Part shown: positions 1 to 6,690 of the stretch, in pieces
Numbering within the stretch: the stretch's first letter is position 1
How the letters are laid out: each line of letters begins with the position of its first letter
Assembly: GCA_017390225.1 (NCBI GenBank)
Contig: JAFPCL010000059.1
Location: 1-13,538 of the forward strand
Direction: 5' to 3'
Origin: Clostridia bacterium
GTDB taxonomy: Bacteria; Bacillota; Clostridia; CAKSNL01; HGM11501
Length of the DNA: 13,538 nucleotides
Made by a program: the position numbers and the translations under genes
Notes under the pieces: model-generated
What the model saw: only the letters and a program-made list of their open reading frames with translations
What the model was told of the DNA's origin: nothing
Database searches by the model: none

Positions 1-1
1 C

Positions 2-745
2 GGAGAGCAGGTTATCGCCATCGGTAATCCCTTGGGCCAGCAATTCTCCGGCTCTGTAACCATGGGGATTGTCAGCGCTTTAAACCGCACCATGACGATT
101 GATGAAGCCACCTACAAGCTGATTCAAACCGATGCCGCCATCAATGAAGGCAACTCCGGCGGCGCACTGGTCAATTCTGCCGGTGAAGTTATCGGCATCA
201 ACTCCGTTAAAGTTTCCGGCAGCGGCGTGGAAGGCTTAGGCTTTGCGATTCCCATTGACGAAGCCAAGCCCATCATTCAGGATCTTATCGATCATGGCTA
301 TGTCCGCGGTCGTCCCTCGATTGGTGTAGAGATTATCGAAATCACCAAGAGCATTGCCTACTATTATGATCTTCCCTCCTCCTACGGCTTATACGTTGTC
401 CAGCCCATTAAAGACGGTGGTGCTGACAAAGCAGGCATCCGTGCCAACGATATCATCATTGCTTGCAACGGCGAAAAGGTCGAAACATTGGAGGCTTTAA
501 ACGAGATTAAAAACGAATTTGTTGCCGGTGACACGATCACACTGACTGTCCTTCGCAATAAGCAAGAGCTTGAAATTGATGTTGTCCTCACCGAATCTGC
601 CCCCGTTAAAGAAGAGGCTCAACAGGAGCAGGAAGAGCCGGCACAAGAGCCTGTGCAGCCTATGCCTCGTGGCGGCAATCCGGGCGGCAATCCGAACGAA
701 AGCTTTGATTTGGACGACATGATGAATTTCTTCTTCGGCTATTAA
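2..745 (+). CDS. htrA: HtrA/DegP-family serine protease with PDZ domain (5' truncated)
   Basis: Only the last 247 codons are present; the frame is open from base 2, so the gene starts outside the window. The visible part begins inside the trypsin-like domain. IAIGNPLG is followed by the catalytic-serine motif GNSGGAL, with the serine codon at 155-157. After it comes the typical GLGFAIP segment that closes the protease domain. A PDZ domain follows (roughly bases 300-600: RPSIGVEI, GADKAGI, NDIIIACNG, LTVLRN). The His and Asp of the triad lie upstream and cannot be checked. The protein ends in a Glu/Gln/Pro-rich linker, a GGNPGGNP stretch and a short acidic-aromatic tail. Members of this family are envelope quality-control proteases, in Gram-positives usually anchored by an N-terminal membrane segment, which is not visible here. 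The next gene has its own promoter. Confidence 0.93.
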   Translation, partial: GEQVIAIGNPLGQQFSGSVTMGIVSALNRTMTIDEATYKLIQTDAAINEGNSGGALVNSAGEVIGINSVKVSGSGVEGLGFAIPIDEAKPIIQDLIDHGYVRGRPSIGVEIIEITKSIAYYYDLPSSYGLYVVQPIKDGGADKAGIRANDIIIACNGEKVETLEALNEIKNEFVAGDTITLTVLRNKQELEIDVVLTESAPVKEEAQQEQEEPAQEPVQPMPRGGNPGGNPNESFDLDDMMNFFFGY

Positions 746-753
746 AAAAAGGC

Positions 754-782
754 TTTACAAACGCTGAAAAAAAGATTATAAT
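754..782 (+). promoter_or_regulatory. Sigma-A-type promoter of the GH109-like/trhP/proBA operon
   Basis: The -35 box TTTACA (754-759) and a perfect -10 box TATAAT (777-782) are separated by exactly 17 nt. They lie just after the htrA stop and 47 nt before the GTG start at 829. Transcription should begin near 788-790, inside the left arm of the terminator hairpin at 780-809. The operon transcript would therefore carry only part of that arm. Confidence 0.75.
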
Positions 783-813
783 ATTGGAACAGTTATCTGT
801 TCCAATATTTTTT
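780..813 (+). terminator. Rho-independent terminator of htrA
   Basis: There is a perfect 13-bp inverted repeat: left arm 780-792, loop TTAT 793-796, right arm 797-809. It is followed by an uninterrupted T run (808-813). It sits 35 nt after the htrA stop codon and fits a factor-independent terminator. It overlaps the -10 box of the downstream promoter by three bases. Confidence 0.8.
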
Positions 814-819
814 AGGGAG
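814..819 (+). promoter_or_regulatory. Ribosome-binding site fixing the GTG start at 829
   Basis: AGGGAG lies 9 nt before GTG 829. The frame is open further upstream to a TTG at 784, but that codon is inside the terminator stem and at or before the expected transcription start. GTG 829 is the credible start, and it puts the glycine-rich nucleotide-binding loop at residues 7-12, as usual for the family. Confidence 0.8.
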
Positions 820-828
820 TGTTTTTCT

Positions 829-2016
829 GTGAAGCTTGGAATTATCGGCCTGGGCCAGCGCGGCAGTATGCTTCTCCATGAGATTTTAAAAAGAGACGAT
901 GTGTCTGTCACATGGGTATGTGATCTATATGAAGATCGTGTGCAGGCAGGGCAAGAAGCCGTTAAAAATACCAAAGGCACAACGCCGCATATGACGACCG
1001 ATGCCATGGAAGTGATTCATGCCGAAGACACCAACTGCCTCTTGATTGCAACCTCTTGGGACTGCCATGTTGCTCTTTTAAAAGAAGCCATGACCGTGCA
1101 TAAGCCCACCGCCTTTGAAGTCGGCGGCGCCTACTCGGTTGAAGAATGTTTCGAGCTTGTAGAGCTTTATGAAAAAACAAAAACGCCCGTTATGATGCTG
1201 GAAAATTGCTGTTATGGCAGGTTGGAGCTTTTGGCACTGAATATGTGCCGCAAAGGACTTTTGGGCGAAATCGTCCATATGGAAGGTGGCTATCGCCACG
1301 ATTTACGTGCAGAGGTCACCTTTGGAGAAAACAACCGACATTACCGACTCAAAGAGTATTTAAGTCGCAACTGCGAAAACTATCCTACCCACGAGATTGG
1401 GCCGATTGCCAAAATTTTAGATATTAATCGAGGCAACCGCATGGTCTCTTTGGTTTCCGTTTCTTCTAAAGCGGCAGGTCTTTCTTCCTATATTAAAGAT
1501 AACGAAAATACCCCCGAAAATCTGAAAGATAAAACCTTTGCTCAAGGGGACGTGGTCACCACGATCATCAAGTGTGCCGGTGGGCAAACCATCACGATTA
1601 CTCTCGACACCACCCTGCCCCGCTATTATTCCCGCGGCTTTATGATTCAGGGCACGCGCGGCATGATATGCGAAGACAACGCCTCCGTATTTATCGACGG
1701 ACAAGACAATGCAAAAGATTTCTGTTGGAACACCGAGTGGAACAACATTGAAAAATATTATGAACAATACGACCACCGTCTTTGGAAAGAAGGCCATGCC
1801 ACCGGCGGACACGGTGGCATCGACGGACTGGTGCTTTCCGCATTTTTCGATGCGGTAAAAGAACAAAAGCCCATGCCGATTGATATCTATGATGCCGTCA
1901 CCTGGATGGCAATCACCCCCCTTTCCGAAGCATCTATCAAAAACAACGCCGTGGTGGACTTCCCCGACTTTACCCATGGCATGTGGCAAACAAAGGAGCG
2001 TGCAGACATTGAATAA
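829..2016 (+). CDS. Gfo/Idh/MocA-family protein, GH109-like (NAD-dependent glycosidase or oxidoreductase)
   Basis: The protein has 395 residues. An N-terminal Rossmann fold carries GLGQRG (GxGxxG, residues 7-12). The usual EKP motif is replaced by EVGG (97-100). The second domain contains segments typical of glycoside hydrolase family 109, namely MLENCCYGR (123-131), GGYRHDLR (153-160), NYPTH (184-188, with conserved Tyr and His), INRGNRM (199-205), and near the C-terminus GGHGGIDG and VDFPDF. GH109 enzymes hydrolyse alpha-N-acetylgalactosaminides with a tightly bound NAD, by transient oxidation, elimination and addition. No signal peptide is visible, so it should act in the cytosol on imported or internal sugars. 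It is the first gene of an operon and overlaps the next gene by 8 nt. The family call is firm; the substrate is not, and a plain sugar dehydrogenase remains possible. Confidence 0.85.
   Translation: MKLGIIGLGQRGSMLLHEILKRDDVSVTWVCDLYEDRVQAGQEAVKNTKGTTPHMTTDAMEVIHAEDTNCLLIATSWDCHVALLKEAMTVHKPTAFEVGGAYSVEECFELVELYEKTKTPVMMLENCCYGRLELLALNMCRKGLLGEIVHMEGGYRHDLRAEVTFGENNRHYRLKEYLSRNCENYPTHEIGPIAKILDINRGNRMVSLVSVSSKAAGLSSYIKDNENTPENLKDKTFAQGDVVTTIIKCAGGQTITITLDTTLPRYYSRGFMIQGTRGMICEDNASVFIDGQDNAKDFCWNTEWNNIEKYYEQYDHRLWKEGHATGGHGGIDGLVLSAFFDAVKEQKPMPIDIYDAVTWMAITPLSEASIKNNAVVDFPDFTHGMWQTKERADIE
1992..1998 (+). promoter_or_regulatory. Ribosome-binding site for the U32-family gene
   Basis: AAAGGAG lies inside the end of the preceding gene, 10 nt before TTG 2009. 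It decides the start. An in-frame GTG at 2000 is only 1 nt away from it, and the in-frame ATG at 1880 lies deep within the previous gene and would add 43 residues unlike the family's N-terminus. Confidence 0.7.
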
Positions 2017-3223
2017 ACCCGAGCTTTTGTCCCCTGCGGGCAGCTTAAAGAAACTGAAAATTGCCATCGACTACGGTGCTGATGCCGTATATCTGGGCGG
2101 CAAGCGCTTTTCCCTGCGCTCCGCTTCGGACAATTTCACCGAAGAGCAAATGGCAGAAGGCATTGCCTATTGCCACGACAGAGGAAAAAAAGCCTATGTT
2201 GCTTTAAATATTGTCCCTCACAACCGTGATCTTGCCCCCATGGCGGAAGCGATTGCCGCATATCGGGATTTATCGCCCGATGCTTTTATCATCTCCGACC
2301 CGGGCACGTTTATGATGGCAAAGGAAATTGCCCCCGAGATTGATATCCATATCAGCACCCAGGGGCTTTGCGTCAATAAAGCCACAGTGGATTTCTGGCA
2401 AAAGCAGGGCGCCAAGCGCGTAGTTCTTGCTCGTGAGCTTTCTTTAAAAGAAATCCGCGAGATTTATGATGCCACGGGCGCAGAAATCGAAACCTTTGTC
2501 CATGGCGCCATGTGTATCTCCTACAGTGGCAGATGCCTGCTCAGCAACTATATGGCGGCTCGTGACGGCAACGGCGGTGCTTGCGCCCATCCTTGCCGCT
2601 GGAAATATACATTGATTGAAGAAAAGCGCCCCGGCGAAGCCATGCCCATCACCGAAGACGAGCACGGCACATATATTTTCAACTCCCGTGACATGAACAT
2701 GATTGCCCATGTGCCGGAAATGATTGAGGCAGGCATATCTTCTTTTAAAATCGAAGGCAGAGTAAAAAGCGAATTTTATGTTGCCACCGTCACCAAGGCA
2801 TACCGCGAAGCCATTGATGCTTGCATGAAGGGCGAACCATTTAACCCCGTCTGGGAAGAGGAGCTCACCAAGGTCAGCCACCGTAGCTACTGCACCGGCT
2901 TCTACTTCGGACCGGCACAGCAAATCTACGAAACCAGTTCTTATATCCGCAACTATGAATTGATCGGCACGGTAGAAAGCTACGATGCCGTCACGAAAAT
3001 TGCAAAGATTCGCCAGAAGAACCGCTTCTTCGACGGCGACACTTATGAGATTCTTCAGCCGGGAAAGCCGTATGTATCCGCCACCGTGCATGATATGAAA
3101 AATGAAGAGGGCGAATCCATCACCGTCGCCCCCCATCCGGAAATGACGGTGTTTATGCCCATCGAAGAAGAAGTCACCGTCGGTGCTATGCTTCGTAAAA
3201 GAAAGGAAGGCAAAAATGCGTAA
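2009..3223 (+). CDS. trhP: U32-family protein, probable tRNA 5-hydroxyuridine synthesis protein (TrhP2/YrrO-like)
   Basis: The protein has 404 residues with a TTG start. The N-terminus NKPELLSPAG and AIDYGADAVYLGG is typical of U32 proteins. The U32 signature is complete at residues 161-179 (E-T-F-V-H-G-A-M-C...G-R-C-L-L-S). It is followed by GGACAHPC, and then SFKIEGRVKS. Cys169, Cys176 and Cys192/Cys196 could ligand an iron-sulfur cluster, as shown for the U32 relatives UbiU/UbiV. The length and the C-terminal beta domain match Bacillus YrrO (TrhP2) and E. coli YegQ (TrhP), which make 5-hydroxyuridine at the tRNA wobble position using prephenate. Older annotations call such proteins collagenase-like peptidases, but a protease role is unlikely. 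The usual Bacillus neighbours (yrrM, yrrN) are absent. It overlaps the genes on both sides by 8 nt, so translation is probably coupled. Confidence 0.85.
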   Translation: MNKPELLSPAGSLKKLKIAIDYGADAVYLGGKRFSLRSASDNFTEEQMAEGIAYCHDRGKKAYVALNIVPHNRDLAPMAEAIAAYRDLSPDAFIISDPGTFMMAKEIAPEIDIHISTQGLCVNKATVDFWQKQGAKRVVLARELSLKEIREIYDATGAEIETFVHGAMCISYSGRCLLSNYMAARDGNGGACAHPCRWKYTLIEEKRPGEAMPITEDEHGTYIFNSRDMNMIAHVPEMIEAGISSFKIEGRVKSEFYVATVTKAYREAIDACMKGEPFNPVWEEELTKVSHRSYCTGFYFGPAQQIYETSSYIRNYELIGTVESYDAVTKIAKIRQKNRFFDGDTYEILQPGKPYVSATVHDMKNEEGESITVAPHPEMTVFMPIEEEVTVGAMLRKRKEGKNA

Positions 3224-4022
3224 CTCACTTTCTCAAGCCAAAAATATTGTTATCAAGGTCGGCACATCCACCATCACCAAAGAGGATGGGAGCTTCAATC
3301 TCCGTGTCATCGACCGCCTTGCCATGGTGATCTCCGATTTGCATACCAAAGACCGTAATATCGCTCTGGTGTCCTCCGGTGCCATCGGTTGCGGTGTCGG
3401 TGTGTTGGGGCTTTCCGAACGTCCCACCTGCACAAAGGAAAAGCAGGCAGCGGCGGCAGTCGGGCAATGTGCCTTAATGAATGTATACACCAAGCGCTTT
3501 GCCGATTATAATCAAAAAGTCGCCCAAGTGCTTTTAACCGGGGATGTGCTGGATCGCAGCATCCGAGAAGAAAACGCACGTAATACCTTTCAAACACTGT
3601 TTTCTTGGAACGTCATTCCCATCGTCAACGCCAACGACACGGTTTCCGTCGATGAATTGCAAGGCGGTGTGCTGGCAGAGAATGATTCCCTTTCCGCTTA
3701 TGTTGCCCTTTTAACGCAGGCAGATCTTGTGATTATCCTTTCGGATATCGATGGTCTGTATGACCACAACCCCAGTGTCGATGCAACCGCCAAGCGGATT
3801 CCGCACGTGGAAAAAATTACGCCGGAATTATACCAAATTGCCGGCGGAACCGGTTCCAACCGTGGCACCGGCGGTATGCTCAGCAAGCTCAAAGCGGCAG
3901 ATATGCTCTTGCACAACGGCACAAAAATGGTCATTGCCAACGGCCGTGATCCCGAAATTTTATATGATATTATCGAAGGCAAAGATGTCGGTACATTGTT
4001 TGCCGGAAAGGAAGATGCATAA
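3216..4022 (+). CDS. proB: Glutamate 5-kinase
   Basis: This enzyme phosphorylates glutamate to gamma-glutamyl phosphate, the first step of proline synthesis, in the cytosol. The 268-residue protein is a single amino-acid-kinase domain with these motifs: IVIKVGTSTIT (11-21), VSSGAIGCGVG (52-62), NVIPIVNANDTVS (132-144), LAENDSLSAYVA (153-164), ILSDIDGLYDHNP (174-186) and GTGGMLSKLKAA (217-228). It ends after this domain, so the C-terminal PUA domain of E. coli ProB (367 residues) is missing, as in other short Gram-positive versions. ATG 3216 is chosen because AGGAAGG (3204-3210) lies 5 nt before it and because it puts the kinase motif at the normal distance; an upstream in-frame GTG at 3183 has no such support. 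The gene overlaps trhP by 8 nt and proA by 1 nt (TAATG). Confidence 0.95.
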   Translation: MRNSLSQAKNIVIKVGTSTITKEDGSFNLRVIDRLAMVISDLHTKDRNIALVSSGAIGCGVGVLGLSERPTCTKEKQAAAAVGQCALMNVYTKRFADYNQKVAQVLLTGDVLDRSIREENARNTFQTLFSWNVIPIVNANDTVSVDELQGGVLAENDSLSAYVALLTQADLVIILSDIDGLYDHNPSVDATAKRIPHVEKITPELYQIAGGTGSNRGTGGMLSKLKAADMLLHNGTKMVIANGRDPEILYDIIEGKDVGTLFAGKEDA

Positions 4023-5269
4023 TGAACGAACAATTGCTCGCCGCCGCAAAGGCGGTAAAAAAGACCAAAGCCTTTTTGAATAAAGTATCTTCCACGCAAA
4101 AAGAACAAGCGCTTTTTGCCATTGCCGATGCATTGGAAAACAACACGGACGTGATTCTTGCCGCCAATGCCCTGGATGTGGCGGCGGCAAAAGACAGAGG
4201 CATCTCCGCCTCTCTCATAGACCGTCTATCTTTAACTGCCGCTCGCATTGCCGATATGGCAAAAGGTGCAAGAGAAGTCGCACTTCTTCCCGACCCGATT
4301 GGTGAAGTCACAGGCATGACTACGCGTCCCAACGGATTGCAAATTGGAAAAGTGCGTGTGCCCATGGGGGTTATTGGGATTATCTATGAAGCCCGCCCCA
4401 ATGTTACGGTCGATGCGGCCGCGCTGTGCTTGAAATCCGGCAACGCCACACTGCTCCGTGGCGGCAAAGAGGCAATCAACTCCAATAAAGCCATCATCAA
4501 AGTCATGCAAGAGGCTCTCGTTTCTGCCGATTTTCCTGCCGATTGTGTCCGCCTGGTAGAGGACACCTCCCATGAAACCGCAGAAGAAATGATGCGGCTC
4601 AATGGCTATGTGGATGTTTTAATCCCCCGTGGCGGTAAGCGTCTGATTGAATCCGTTGTAAAAAATGCGACCCTCCCCGTCATCGAAACAGGTACCGGCA
4701 ATTGCCATATCTATGTGGATGCCACCGCCGATCTTGCCATGGCAACGGAAATTATTGTGAACGCCAAAGCCCAGCGCCCCGGCGTATGCAATGCCGCCGA
4801 AACCCTGTTGGTGCACGAAGCTGTCTATCAGAAATTTCTCCCGATGGCATACGGTGCCCTTTCGGAAAAAGGCGTTTCTTTCCGTGCCTGCGAAAAAGCA
4901 CTGCCTTTGATGCCGGGTGCAACCCCTGCTACGGAAGAAGATTGGGAAACGGAATATTTGGATTATATCTTGGCAGTTCGCGTGGTCAGTGATCTGGATG
5001 CCGCTATTTGCCATATCAATCAATATAACACCGGGCACTCCGAAGCCATTGTCACCAACGACTACAGCAATGCACGCCGATTCCATGCGGAGATTGATGC
5101 CGCCGCCGTCTACGTCAATGCCTCCACCCGATTCACCGACGGCGGATGCTTCGGCAAAGGTGCGGAAATCGGCATCAGCACCCAGAAGCTCCATGCACGC
5201 GGTCCCATGGGATTGGAAGAGCTGACGACGATTAAATATATCATCTTCGGCAACGGACAAATTCGATAA
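4022..5269 (+). CDS. proA: Gamma-glutamyl phosphate reductase
   Basis: This enzyme reduces gamma-glutamyl phosphate with NADPH to glutamate semialdehyde, the second step of proline synthesis. The 415 residues match the usual full length. Visible motifs are VPMGVIGIIYEARPNVTVDA (113-132), CLKSGNATLLRGGKEA (136-151), the catalytic-cysteine motif RPGVCNAAE (Cys256), and the conserved end HARGPMGLEELTT. The start codon shares one base with the proB stop (TAATG), so the two are probably translationally coupled, which suits the labile intermediate passed between them. proC is not in the window. This is the last gene of the operon before the terminator around 5330-5369. Confidence 0.97.
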   Translation: MNEQLLAAAKAVKKTKAFLNKVSSTQKEQALFAIADALENNTDVILAANALDVAAAKDRGISASLIDRLSLTAARIADMAKGAREVALLPDPIGEVTGMTTRPNGLQIGKVRVPMGVIGIIYEARPNVTVDAAALCLKSGNATLLRGGKEAINSNKAIIKVMQEALVSADFPADCVRLVEDTSHETAEEMMRLNGYVDVLIPRGGKRLIESVVKNATLPVIETGTGNCHIYVDATADLAMATEIIVNAKAQRPGVCNAAETLLVHEAVYQKFLPMAYGALSEKGVSFRACEKALPLMPGATPATEEDWETEYLDYILAVRVVSDLDAAICHINQYNTGHSEAIVTNDYSNARRFHAEIDAAAVYVNASTRFTDGGCFGKGAEIGISTQKLHARGPMGLEELTTIKYIIFGNGQIR

Positions 5270-5284
5270 TTTTTGAAAAGTTTT

Positions 5285-5405
5285 TGTTAAACATTTTATA
5301 TTTTGTAACATTTTCAACACAGAAAAAACGGGTTTTTTTCGGGCAAACTGCACGAAAAGCCCTTTTTTTCTATATTTTTTTGTAAAATATTTAAGAAATT
5401 GTTAC
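5285..5405 (+). promoter_or_regulatory. Paired TGTWAM hexamers and a distant inverted repeat upstream of the 3D-protein promoter
   Basis: The AT-rich region holds TGTTAA (5285-5290) with TGTAAC (5304-5309), and TGTAAA (5381-5386) with TGTTAC (5400-5405). Within each pair the start-to-start distance is 19 nt. TTTTGTAACA (5301-5310) and TGTTACAAAA (5400-5409) are perfect reverse complements. The last hexamer ends 7 nt before the -35 box. A regulator site is possible, but the AT-rich background makes chance a real alternative. Confidence 0.25.
5330..5369 (+). terminator. Probable terminator of the proBA operon
   Basis: An imperfect hairpin pairs GGG...TTTTCG (5330-5341) with CGAAAA-G-CCC (5353-5362) across an 11-nt loop, followed by T7 (5363-5369). 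Flanking A and T runs (5323-5328 and 5363-5368) can extend the stem. It lies 60 nt after proA and before the next promoter. Confidence 0.6.
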
Positions 5406-5412
5406 AAAAAGC

Positions 5413-5441
5413 TTGACAAGTCGTAATAATTAGGTTATAAT
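5413..5441 (+). promoter_or_regulatory. Consensus sigma-A promoter of the 3D-domain protein gene
   Basis: A perfect TTGACA (5413-5418) and a perfect TATAAT (5436-5441) are separated by 17 nt. Transcription would start near 5448 and leave a leader of about 60 nt before ATG 5511. Strong, basal expression is expected unless it is repressed. Confidence 0.88.
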
Positions 5442-5510
5442 TCCTCCAGGTTTTGCATAAAAAACATAAAGGCAGTTCACACTACTGACCGGAAAGGAAT
5501 GTATTTACCT

Positions 5511-6503
5511 ATGCAAAGTTCAGTAAAAAAGTATAATCGAATCATCATTGCCTGTCTGGCACTCATATTAGCCGTTGGTTCTTTGAACTACTTCGCCGTC
5601 CCCGGAGATGTTACCGTCACCATCGTTGATGACGGCAATGCCAAAACCGTTGTGACCGGTGTTCAGACCGTTGAAGAATTATTGGCAGCCGAAGGTGTTG
5701 TTCTTCGTCCCCGTGATTCCGTAAATCCGGCACTGCACACAAAGCTGTTCTTCGATGCCACGGTGACCATTCTTCGTCCCACCGCCGTTTCCCTCTCTCT
5801 CGGTGGTGAATCAAAAACCGTGCTCACCAATGCCGAAACCGTCGGTGACTTTTTAATCGAGCAGGGCATCACTTTGGACGAAACCCTTCGTTTGGAGGAT
5901 TTTTCCGAAGCTCGCATTTATGAAGGTAAGGCAATCGCGCTCACTGCCCTTTCAAGCACAACGCAGACCGACTACGAAACCGTTCCCTACAACACACAGT
6001 CTTCTTATTCCGACACCTTGGAAAAAGGCAGCACCACCGTTGTTCGCCCCGGCACTCCCGGCACAAAAACCATCACCACAAAAATTTTCTACGAAAACGG
6101 CGTGGAAATTGACCGTGTTGTCACCGAAGAAGTTACGGTAGCGCCCGTTGACGAAATCGTTGAAATCGGCACAAAAGATTATATTGTCACCGCTTCCGGC
6201 ACACACCTTAAAAATGCCGTGCGCGCACTGGATTACACCGCAACTGCCTATTGCCTGAAGGGCATCTGCGCCGGCGGTATGCGCTCTCAAGTCGGTGTCG
6301 TTGCCGTAGACCCCCGAGTCATCCCCTTGGGTACCAAGCTGTATATCGAAGCCGCTGACGGTTCTTGGTCCTATGGTTTCTGCATCGCCGGTGATACCGG
6401 CGGTGTCATCAAAGGCAACATCGTTGACTTGTACTACGATACCTATGACGAATGTATCCAGTTCGGCCGCCGCAAAGCCGTTGTATACGTATTGGAAGAT
6501 TGA
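5511..6503 (+). CDS. YabE-like cell-wall protein with DUF348, G5 and 3D domains
   Basis: The protein has 330 residues. A hydrophobic segment (about 10-28, IIIACLALILAVGS) after a basic start is a signal peptide or membrane anchor. Two ubiquitin-like DUF348 domains follow (about 33-80 and 92-145), each with the typical V.T...TV..LL/FL....I/V.L pattern. Next is a G5 domain (about 152-222), then a 3D domain (about 240-329). The 3D domain has its three expected aspartates in AVDPRVIPLG (Asp267), AGDTGG (Asp295) and NIVDLYYD (Asp306). 3D domains share the double-psi barrel of MltA-type lytic transglycosylases, and the overall design resembles YabE and RpfB, so a peptidoglycan-remodelling role outside the membrane is likely. 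AAAGGA (5493-5498) is 12 nt from ATG 5511 but directly abuts the in-frame ATG 5499, so 5511 is preferred. The gene is monocistronic, with its own promoter and terminator. Confidence 0.9.
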   Translation: MQSSVKKYNRIIIACLALILAVGSLNYFAVPGDVTVTIVDDGNAKTVVTGVQTVEELLAAEGVVLRPRDSVNPALHTKLFFDATVTILRPTAVSLSLGGESKTVLTNAETVGDFLIEQGITLDETLRLEDFSEARIYEGKAIALTALSSTTQTDYETVPYNTQSSYSDTLEKGSTTVVRPGTPGTKTITTKIFYENGVEIDRVVTEEVTVAPVDEIVEIGTKDYIVTASGTHLKNAVRALDYTATAYCLKGICAGGMRSQVGVVAVDPRVIPLGTKLYIEAADGSWSYGFCIAGDTGGVIKGNIVDLYYDTYDECIQFGRRKAVVYVLED

Positions 6504-6516
6504 TAAAAACATCCTT

Positions 6517-6556
6517 AACAAAAAGACATAGCCTGTGTGCTGTGTCTTTTTGTTTT
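6517..6556 (+). terminator. Terminator of the 3D-domain protein gene
   Basis: A 16-bp stem pairs 6517-6532 with 6539-6554 around a 6-nt loop; one pair is T-G. The right arm contains five consecutive Ts and the stem ends in TTTT (6553-6556). It begins 13 nt after the stop codon. The A-rich left arm may also let it work on the opposite strand. Confidence 0.75.
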
Positions 6557-6608
6557 CCCCGATATATACAAATGTTTTTTTAATTCTGCCGGCTCATGTA
6601 AAGCGGTA

Positions 6609-6677
6609 CGGCACGACCCATGTGTCGTGCCGCTTCTCCGTTCTATACAGAAAGGGGGACAACACATCGGTCGTCCC
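6609..6677. repeat. Two related palindromes in the convergent intergenic region
   Basis: The first palindrome has CGGCACGAC (6609-6617) and GTCGTGCCG (6624-6632) around a 6-nt loop. The second has GGGACAAC (6656-6663) and GTCGTCCC (6670-6677), also around a 6-nt loop; its single A-C mismatch becomes a G-U pair in minus-strand RNA. Arms, loop length and the following CTTCT/CTCTTCT are similar, and the loops contain complementary ATGT and ACAT. They look like copies of one small dispersed palindromic element. They may also help end transcription of the minus-strand gene at 6691, although no T tract follows. Confidence 0.6.
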
Positions 6678-6690
6678 TCTTCTATTTTCG

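Noticed and set aside
784..828. Possible 15-residue N-terminal extension of the GH109-like protein from a TTG at 784
   Set aside because: The codon is inside the terminator stem, near or before the predicted transcription start, and lacks a ribosome site. GTG 829 has a good one and gives the standard family N-terminus.
1880..2008. Possible upstream ATG start for the U32-family gene
   Set aside because: It lies well inside the coding sequence of the preceding gene with no ribosome site, and the extra residues do not resemble the family. TTG 2009 with AAAGGAG is better.
2444..3136. Long open frame (230 residues) antisense to the U32-family gene
   Set aside because: No recognisable domain and no promoter or ribosome site, and it is fully covered by a well-supported gene.
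4619..5353. Long open frame (244 residues) antisense to proA
   Set aside because: It mirrors a confidently identified gene, has no recognisable domain and its composition is that of a complementary-frame shadow.
6600..6690. The tandem palindromes as a CRISPR fragment or small RNA gene
   Set aside because: There are only two units, with unequal sequence and no regular spacer. No promoter or T-tract terminator frames them.
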